Assembly: GCA_002633025.1 (NCBI GenBank)
Contig: NMRB01000020.1
Span: 437,519 to 501,518, forward strand
DNA: 64,000 nucleotides
Direction of reading: 5' to 3'
Source of the DNA: Notospermus geniculatus
Lineage: Eukaryota; Nemertea; Pilidiophora; Heteronemertea; Lineidae
In this document: positions 25,701 to 34,700 of the stretch, piece after piece
Position numbering within the stretch: the stretch's first letter is position 1
Layout of the letters: the number at the start of each line of letters is the position of its first letter
Notes under the pieces: model-generated
What the model was told of the DNA's origin: nothing
The model's input: the letters and a program-made list of their open reading frames with translations, nothing else
Database searches by the model: none
Position numbers and translations under genes: made by a program

Positions 25701-28700
25701 GCAGTCTGGGTTTGTATCTTTTTCCCCTCATTGAGTAAGCATGTACTTTGTGCGGAATATTTATTTTCCTGTCTGAGTATGCAACGTGTTCCAATAGTTT
25801 ACGATGCTAACTGGAACGTAAGTCTGTAACCATTGCTTTGCACTCCTTCGACATGACCAGTGTCTGGCTACGTTGCCAATTTCAGTTCCGGATGTTGTTG
25901 GGATATAAAGCTGTAGATTTCATGTTGACTTTCATGGGAATTCCACTCTAAAAGATCTAGTTTATGATCAGATATGGTATCATNCAAGGCTCTTAGTACT
26001 GGTCTTTATACCAATAAATACACGAAACAAGGAACAAGTCAGGACTATGTAAACAAACTAATCGCTGAGTAAACATACTGCATTGATAATCCTTACCCCG
26101 ATTTGCTGAGCATATCGGGGTGAGAACTGGAATTCAGACAGTGGCAAAGAAAACGTAATGCGACCGTCATCATCGAGTTAATTTTCTGTGGACGGTAGTT
26201 CAGGGGACGTCTTTTCCTGAAACACCCTTCACAACTTGGTCAGATCTGTTGAAGCTGAGGCCAGAGCCCCGGAGAAGAGATTTGTGTCGTGAACATGTCA
26301 ACATTTATAATTTGGACTCGCATCTTCGGGTTCAGAGGTGACTTATGTGTAACGATACCATTTTGGCGCAGGGAATTGCCCTTGAAAGTATGGCTAACAT
26401 CCTTTACATTATTATTTGTCTTGGCCTGGTGGTTGAGCGGTCCAACACGCTTGACTGTCAATCCTAACAAGGTCAATGCGTGGGTTCGATCCCTGGCCAG
26501 GACATGTATGTGAAAAAGCTGTGAACCAATTAGAGTCTGTTGGATGAGACTCAAAGCCGTGGTCCCTTGTACCTGAGTGTCTATGCCAGGGCAAGTAAAA
26601 GACCCCACACCAGCGGACAGTAGCCTGTCGTGGACTCCACATCGTAGTATAAGCTTAAGATCCAAAAGGGTTATGAAGCTTCAAATTATCTATCTATCTA
26701 TCTTATCCAGTATTTCCTCACTCTGGCTCCGGTTGCCCTCGTGGTCAACACCATTAAATCTGAAGTCAGGAGCCCTGTGGTGGATAAGTGATTTTGAGTG
26801 GTATTTTCTCATTGCAACCACTTGTATTGTAAACAGGTATGTTGGCATCCGTCCACTTCCCAATGCCGCATCAGAAATATAGCACCTGTCTGTTGGTATT
26901 AACACTAGTTATTTACTCTTAACCTCACCTTCATAGTCAAGTTGACATTCCAGGCATTCTCATGTTGTAAACAGATTTTGATGGCAATAGGACGGCATAT
27001 TTTGTGGTTCAGATGGGAAATAAAAACGCTTCCAGTGGATTTCTATCTAAAAATAGTGTTGTAATTAAAATTGTTCAGCATGTAAATTTATTGTTTCATC
27101 AAATCTGATCAGGCTGCTTTGAGTTTCCCCTTGATGTTGTTGTGTACCTGAGGGTTACTTAGTTTCAGTCGCTGGAAACACATACAATGAGAATTAAGCC
27201 CCAGGCATGGCGTATCTTTTTTTAGCCAGTACATCAGCACACACGTAGTAATGAAAAATACCTGAGGAAAATATCACAGATAGTCGTCGAGCGTGGCTTA
27301 TTTGACCTAATAGCAGAGGAACATCATCTTGGCTTCACTGTTGCGTGTATGCAAACATTGTCTTGATCAACATTGTGCCTTCTGTAGCAATATTTTCCAA
27401 AGTCGCTGGAATGCACACATTCACTTGGCTGCTGTTCAAATATTGTGTGTTCCCTTTGCCAGAAACAGCTGTACTAAGATAACCCTTCAGGCTGGAATGT
27501 TAATAAGTAACCCAAGGTCGTGGTTGGGGTTGCTCGGAGACGAATAATGAATTTTGTCAGAAAGTTTTGCCAAATTAGTGGTGAAGATTTCCTTGTTTAC
27601 TATAACCCCTTCATCATCATCATAATAAAATAATAATAATAATAATCATTTCGATTTGTTCCTTTAAATACCATCTGTTCATTCTCAATACCTTTAAGAA
27701 GTGGCTACAATGTTTCATACTCAGATTTATCCTCAGAATATCGTCCGGAGCTATCCTTGGAGCGCAAACTATGAATTGCTTCCATCTCCCCATCTGCTGT
27801 CTTTGTAAAAAAAGCAGATGGTCAAGTTTGACATACAGTGATGACTTGTCTGATGACAGGGAGTCCTCACTCTAACTGATGGGTTCAAGAGGTGTGGAAG
27901 CTACAGCCGATGATGGTACGAAATGCTGGCAGGGATATTCTATGACATACTAAAACCTTGCTTTTGTTTTGAGTGTTGCTTACCATTACTGCTTCAAGGA
28001 AATCACTTCCTTCGAAACAACATGCTGTGGCAATTTGTTTACCCTGGTTATAAGAGTACAAGTGTCCGATATATGTACCCGAGCGAAGGTTCATCTGGTG
28101 CTATTCCGCCTTTCGTAAGCCGTTCGGAAATATCTGATGGTCATCTTCAAGATTTCTTAGCCTTCGAATGACAAAACATGATATATTTGCCACTCTCTTT
28201 GTCATTATTGATCTCCTCATCAGAGCATGTGTGCTGTTGGTGTTATTATTATCTACGTCATGCTGTGACCATCCATTATTAATATCTACTGATGAAGCTG
28301 GCAATCCTAACCTGTTAACCTTATGGTTTATTTCTAGTTGTCTCTCCTTATTTTGCGACACGTGTGACAAAAGCAAGGAAATCCTTTGATGCTGCTATGA
28401 CATTCATGACTGTACTAATATGAATGCATAAGACTTAATCAATGTCATCTTCCCTTGACCTTGCACTCTGTATTCATGGTATTCTTGCCTTGTATCAGAT
28501 ATTGTTACCGCTCGCTCCGTCATCACTGCACAAAAACTGCAGTGACGGAGGTATCGAGCGGTACCTCTGATTAACTCACGATGTGTAAAATCCTAAACAT
28601 AGACATTGGGTCATATGAATAAAGACTAGCAAATGCTTTAACTTGGATTTTGCAGTGCAAATGCACTAAGCTAAGCTGTACAAATATGAAGTAAAAGCAT

Positions 28701-31700
28701 TTGCTAGCTTTTATTCATATCACTCAATGTCTTTGTGTTGAAATAACTGTTGATTTGTAGTGCAAACTTCATGTTGGTACTTTCATTTGCCATTTCTTTA
28801 CACCATTTTGCTGATGAAAATGCAGATAGCTGCAGAAAATGCCACCTCCTAAAGCCAAGGCCATCAAATGATTAGGCTGGCTTTCCATTCACACGATTTT
28901 TGAGCGGCAAATGCTCGAAAGCATTGTCCTCGGACCATGGACCACTGGACACGGACAAAGATTTTGTTCATTTGTTGCTCGGAAATTGCGTGAATGGAAT
29001 GCCAGCCTAAAGCCTGCCGCACACTGGAGCTATCTGCTGAGCAAAAAGTAAGTCGAGACTGTTTGCTCAGCAGATAGCTTGCGTGTGCGCGTATTTTCGG
29101 TAAGTTTTCTGCCTCACGAGGCAGAAAACTCACTTTAGGGAACTTGTGGCGTTGACCATCAAAGATTAGAATTATAGTTGCAGTGCACTATCGAGGTCCA
29201 GGTTGAGTTGTTAGTTCTGACTAGAGGAGCAAAAGTATGGAGTGTATCAATATAAAGACTGTGTTTGGAATCTTAGTTTCAATGGCTTTGATGTACCGGT
29301 ACATATGAATGGCTCAAACCTGATGAACCTTGTAAGATATGCTCAGAAAAACAGGTGACATCAGGGTACACAGGGTATGATAGTAAATTGATGTTTGTAT
29401 TCCTATAAATATCATGACTTCAGTTCAGGCAGCAGTCTGGGTTTGTATCTTTTTCCCCTCATTGAGTAAGCATGTACTTTGTGCGGAATATTTATTTTCC
29501 TGTCTGAGTATGCAACGCGTTCCAGTAGTTTACGATGCTAACTGGAACGTAAGTCTGTAACCATTGCTTTGCACTCCTTCGACATGACCAGTGTCTGGCT
29601 ACGTTGCCAATTTCAGTTCCGGATGTTGTTGGGATATAAAGCTGTAGATTTCATGTTGACTTTCATGGGAATTCCACTCTAAAAGATCTAGTTTATGATC
29701 AGATATGGTATCATAAGATATAAGTATACATGGAGACCTATCAAATAATATATAGATCATATAACTGACTTCTAATGTTGTAATAAAAGTTGGCGTGCGA
29801 TAATTTAGCCATCGTATTAAGGACCCTCCCACTACTTATTAGACGTTATGGCCAATCTCATCTCTCGGAATTGAACCTGAAATGATTTGCACCGGGTAAC
29901 CTATGGAAACGGTGGGAAACACATATCTCACTCCAGTGGTAAACACTTACAATCAAGAGGTTTGATCTTAGCTCTCCTGGCCAAAGAGAAAATGGAAAAG
30001 GTTGTGTTTTCTCCCTTGTTTAAATGGTGGCTGGCTTATTATTTCCATGGCTGCCTGGTCTGACCTCTGTTCTGTTTTGTTCAGTTGGCAGAGATACATT
30101 CAATTTGATGAAGTTGGCAGCAGTTAAATGCCTGTCTACTCTACGATTCAGGTTCAGTTGAGGCTGGACTTGCCATTTGAATTGGATTGTTGGGTTTCTT
30201 GGTCGGGTAACATTCCAGATTACGTGAGAAGGCCACATGATTTGTTGATAGATCTGTTTCTGTGAGCCAATTCTCTCTCTACCCCATAAATGGAACATGA
30301 CTGTTAAGTCAGTGTTGCAATTTCGATTTGAACTCATCTTATTTGCAAATGGTTTATTGTGTGGTGTGTGTGGTGCAATGCCTTTTCATCATGTATTCAG
30401 CATCTAATGAGGGAGTACATATATTAAATATGGCTGCCTCGGCCACCATCTTGAATTTTACGTAAGAAATCTGGGCTGTGCAAATCAAAGTGTTGCACTG
30501 TGACGTATTTCGGAATCCTGATTTTTCTGCTCTGCTTCTAAATATCTGTCATTTTGTGCTTTAGTGAGCAGGTGATGCACCTCTGGTTGGAGACACTGTG
30601 TTCATGTATCGAAGTGATAGAAAAGTGGTACCACCCGTGGTCTTTCATGAGGAGCCCTGGCTGGGTACAGATCAAGTGTGAACTAAGGTAAGTCTTTGCA
30701 TCAGGTTTGTTCATTTCTTCTCAGTGTGATTCACGTTCGTCAGCACCACCCTTGATGTTTGGATTGCTTCATCAGATGCCCAATGTTGTCTTCAGGATGC
30801 ATCCCCCACAGTAGGGGTTTTTACCTCATTCCTCTTCATGCACTTACACAAAGTTTGTGTGCAAGTGTATGAAGAGGAGCGAGACTAAAGCCCTGCTATG
30901 GGAGGATGCCTGGATGGCTCTTGGTCTGTTGGCCACTTGGAGAATCTGCACCTTCCACTTCAGCACCTGATACTTGGTCATGCCTGTTATTAATGTTACT
31001 TTACCGTACATTACTAATTGCCTAACATTTTCAATAGAGCAAATAGTTACTCTTACTTTATGTTCATCTCTTGTGGTCTTGCCTGTTTTATCTTAATCTA
31101 ATGGAAGGGGAAAAGTAATATTGTAATCACAACATACCTCTGATGACGTACCCCAGGCTGGCATTATGGTCTATCATGGTACATTGATAACATAGTTTTC
31201 CTGCCTGTGCTCAATTTAGGGGTATTAAAAGTTAATTATTGTCTACCTAGCTCTTGGTTATTTTGATAGTTAAGATATGATGGTAGATAATTTACTGTAA
31301 ACAGGACCACCTTCAAAGTGGTCACTATCTTTGTATTTGCCACTTGGAACTTTTTGGGGTCAGAAGTACTATAAGGTGGAGAAGTAAACATATATATCAA
31401 AACCAGGTATTCATTTGCCAGCAGGCAGAGTTGGTTGTTTGGCTTCAGTAGTTAACCGGTTATCCCTTGCTGCCAAATGTTACAACTCCCCCTCAACATT
31501 GCCATTCTGGGAAGCATTATACCGGATCCCTTTTCTTTCCCGGCAGTTTTTTTATTGTCATCTGTGGGACCTTATTCATTAAAGGGCGGCGCACACGAGC
31601 CACTAAATCTGGGCGACCGCCGACGAGACTGGTGGTGCGACTAGACATCAGCCAATCAGAAGCGCCAAATCTTGTCGCTTTGGCGGTCGGAAGCCAAGTC

Positions 31701-34700
31701 GGCCGACAAATCGGTCAAAATTGTCGCTCGTGTGCGCCGCCCTTAAGTCTCCCCTGGGTTTGTTGCTCCGTAAATTTATTTGTGAATCTGGTGGCACATG
31801 AACAGAAGTCTCACTCAGAATGAGATCATCTGTAGCTCTGCAAAGCATGTCTGTGAGCTTTACGAAGTTTTGTCTGTGGCACAGCTCGCGGGCACAATTT
31901 CCAATCTTGCAGACATGAATTTGTGTGTGAGCTGCCTGCTTTAGGAGCAAATATCCATGAGATAATCTCACAGACATGAATTTGTATTGGTGTGTTGCCA
32001 GATTTTCATGTCCTTGCACCATGTTGGGATGGAACATGCAGAGGGACTGCAAGTCCTCCGGAGGCTTTACGAATATACAGATGCCTGTTCATCTTCATGA
32101 ATAGTGAAGATTTTAGCGAGTGCCTGTTCTCGCTTCAGTTCAGCGAAAGCAATCACTTTTTACCACATCCAGAACAGTTGTTCTCGTACTTTATTATAAA
32201 TTCGCCTGGAGTGTCACCACAGTTTTTGTGTCTGCTGCTAACTCATCTAGTTTTTCATGTCACCATGATATGCCTCTGGCAAATTAGACACTCATATTTT
32301 TTATTTCTTAAAACACTCATTCCTTTCTCTTGAAGCTGTCCATTTTCATATCATGTCTGCTGATTTATTTTTGCATGCCGTTTATTGATGTTGTGTATCG
32401 TGTCGTACAGGCCCATCACAGGATTTTATCCTTCAGCATAAAGATGTACACAACGACGGGGTTGATCCAAAAATTCTCACCATTAGTTGTGCATTCTATC
32501 GCATTTGACTTGTTTCCTTTTCCAGACTTCTGTCACAATTTGCATTCAATGTTTCTCAGGATTGGGAGCTGCCTAAAAAGCGGAAGGGTGCCTATGACAT
32601 GGTGAAGCAAAGTGTCCAGGATATGTTGATAAAACATCACCTCTTCAGCTGGGAGATGTGAAATGATAATGTCTTACATGTATATGCCTAATAAGTCAAA
32701 AGGATTGACTATAACCATGATAACCTCTTTCTAGATAATAGCAAAAATAGATAATATTTTTGATAATAGCCATGANGATAATTTACTGTAAACAGGACCA
32801 CCTTCAAAGTGGTCACTATCTTTGTATTTGCCACTTGAAACTTTTTGGGGTCAGAAGTACTATAAGGTGGAGAAGTAAACATATATATCAAAACCAGGTA
32901 TTCATTTGCCAGCAGGCAGTGCTGGTTGTTTGGCTTCAGTAGTTAACCGGGTATCCCTTGCTGCCAAATGTTACAACTCCGCCTCAACATTGCCATTCTG
33001 GGATGCATTATACCGCATCCCTTTTCTTTCCCGGCAGTTTTTTTATTGTCTTCTGTGGTACCTTATTCATAAAGTGTCCGATGGGTTCGTTGCTCTGTAA
33101 ATTGACTTGTAAAGCTGATAGCACATGAACGGATATCTCAGTGAGAATGAGATCTCGAGCTCTGCATGCGAGCCATCATATTCGATAATCGAAGGCCGAT
33201 CTGCTCACCACTGCGTTACATCGCACATCACCCTTCGAGAAATAGACCTGTCCGCGGCGTATCTTGGCACGATGCCAACTTTACCGGTCGACCAATCATA
33301 TTGCACTTTATATCGGGTCTTCAGCTACCACTATTTGTACCGCGCTTCAAATTTTACAACACCGGTTCTGATTGGCCTCCTCTTCGAGAGGCAGCGGATT
33401 CGCCGCGAACAGGTCTATTTCTCGAAGGGTGATGTGCGATGTAACGCAGTGGTGAGCAGATCGGCCTTCAATTATCGAAGATGGCGAGCCATGTCCCTGA
33501 GCTGAAATCGATGGATGTGTGCTGCTTCATCTCTATGAGTTTTATGTCTGCTACAAAGCTCAATGATGCAATTTCCAATCTTGCAGATCATGAATTTGTG
33601 TTTGTGTTGCAAGCTTTAGAAGCACATCTCACAGACATCTCGGAGGCTTTACGAATATACAGATGCCTGTTCATCTTCATGAATAGTGAATATTTTAGCG
33701 AGTGCCCGTTCTCGCTTCAGTTCATTGAAAGCAATCACTTTTTACCACATCCAGAACAGTTGTTCCCGTACTTTATTATAAATTCGCCTGGAGTGTCACC
33801 ACAGTTTTTGTGTCTGCTGCTAACTCATCTAATTTTTCATGTCACCATGATATGCCTCTGGCAAATTAGACACTCATATTTTCTATTTCTTAAAACACTC
33901 ATTCCTTTCTCTTGAAGCTGTCCATTTTCATATCATGTCTGCTGATTTATTTTTGCATGCCGTTTATTGATGTTGTGTATTGTGACTGTCGTACAAGCCC
34001 ATCACAGGATTTTATCCTTCAGCATAAAGATGTACACAACGACGGGGTTGATCCAACAATTCTCACCATTAGTTGTGCATTCTATCGCATTTGACTTGTT
34101 TCCTTTTCCAGACTTCTGTCACAATTTGCATTCAATGTTTCTCAGGATTGGGAGCTGCCTAAAAAGCGGAAGGGTGCCTATGACATGGTGAAGCAAAGTG
34201 TCCAGGATATGTTGATAAAACATCACCTCTTCAGCTGGGAGATGTGAAATGATAATGTCTTACATGTATATGCCTAATAAGTCAAAAGGATTGACTATAA
34301 CCATGATAACCTCTTTCTAGATAATAGCAAAAATAGATAATATTTTTGATAATAGCCATGATACATGGCTTTGTTTGAAAAAGAGCATGGGAAATTGTTG
34401 TGATACTGGCTCTTCTTTCATTTTTTGCTCTCAAAAATGAAATAAATTCAACTGACATGACTGATGTGACAATTAAAAATGCCAGATCATTAGCAGACAG
34501 GCATCAGGTTGGCATCAAGAGGTGTGTCCACTGATCTCAGTCACACATCGGCAATAAAACATGGAAAAATTGTTCTTTTTTCATTGAAGGGAATACCCGC
34601 TGTTAGTCTAGCCAGTCGCCATACTGACCATTCTTCTGGATATGCATGTCAAAGGCCTCAGTGGTAAAATCTTCAAAATTGTTGCCATTTTAGGGATGGC

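Larger units (their letters stand above)
22549..25983. repeat. Allelic duplicate contig, copy A of a 3.4-kb segment of SGSM3 intron 17
   Basis: It matches 26386-29714 almost base for base, beginning AAGTATGGCTAACATCC in both. It is bounded by N on both sides (gap to 22548, single N at 25984). Differences are scattered substitutions, small indels and whole MITE insertions, as expected of two haplotypes. No SGSM3 exon lies inside. Best read as a haplotig placed in tandem. Confidence 0.85.
26386..29714. repeat. Copy B of the 3.4-kb allelic segment
   Basis: This copy is continuous with unique sequence on both sides (25985-26385 and 29715 onward), so it is probably the correctly placed allele of SGSM3 intron 17. 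It carries the shared SINE (26423-26703) and the TAGGCTGGC MITE but lacks the 24761-25009 element. It has its own insertion at 28604-28729. Confidence 0.85.
31286..32775. repeat. Allelic duplicate, copy A of a 1.5-kb segment with the alternative last exon
   Basis: Matches 32777-34361. It begins GATAATTTACTGTAAACAGG in both and ends AATAGCCATGA exactly at the N. This is the pattern of two overlapping contigs from different haplotypes that were abutted instead of merged. Confidence 0.85.
32777..34361. repeat. Copy B of the 1.5-kb allelic segment
   Basis: Same order of sequence as 31286-32775. It lacks the TAA-flanked MITE and contains instead a 320-bp hairpin MITE at 33168-33491. It continues without a break into the downstream gene end. 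Confidence 0.85.
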
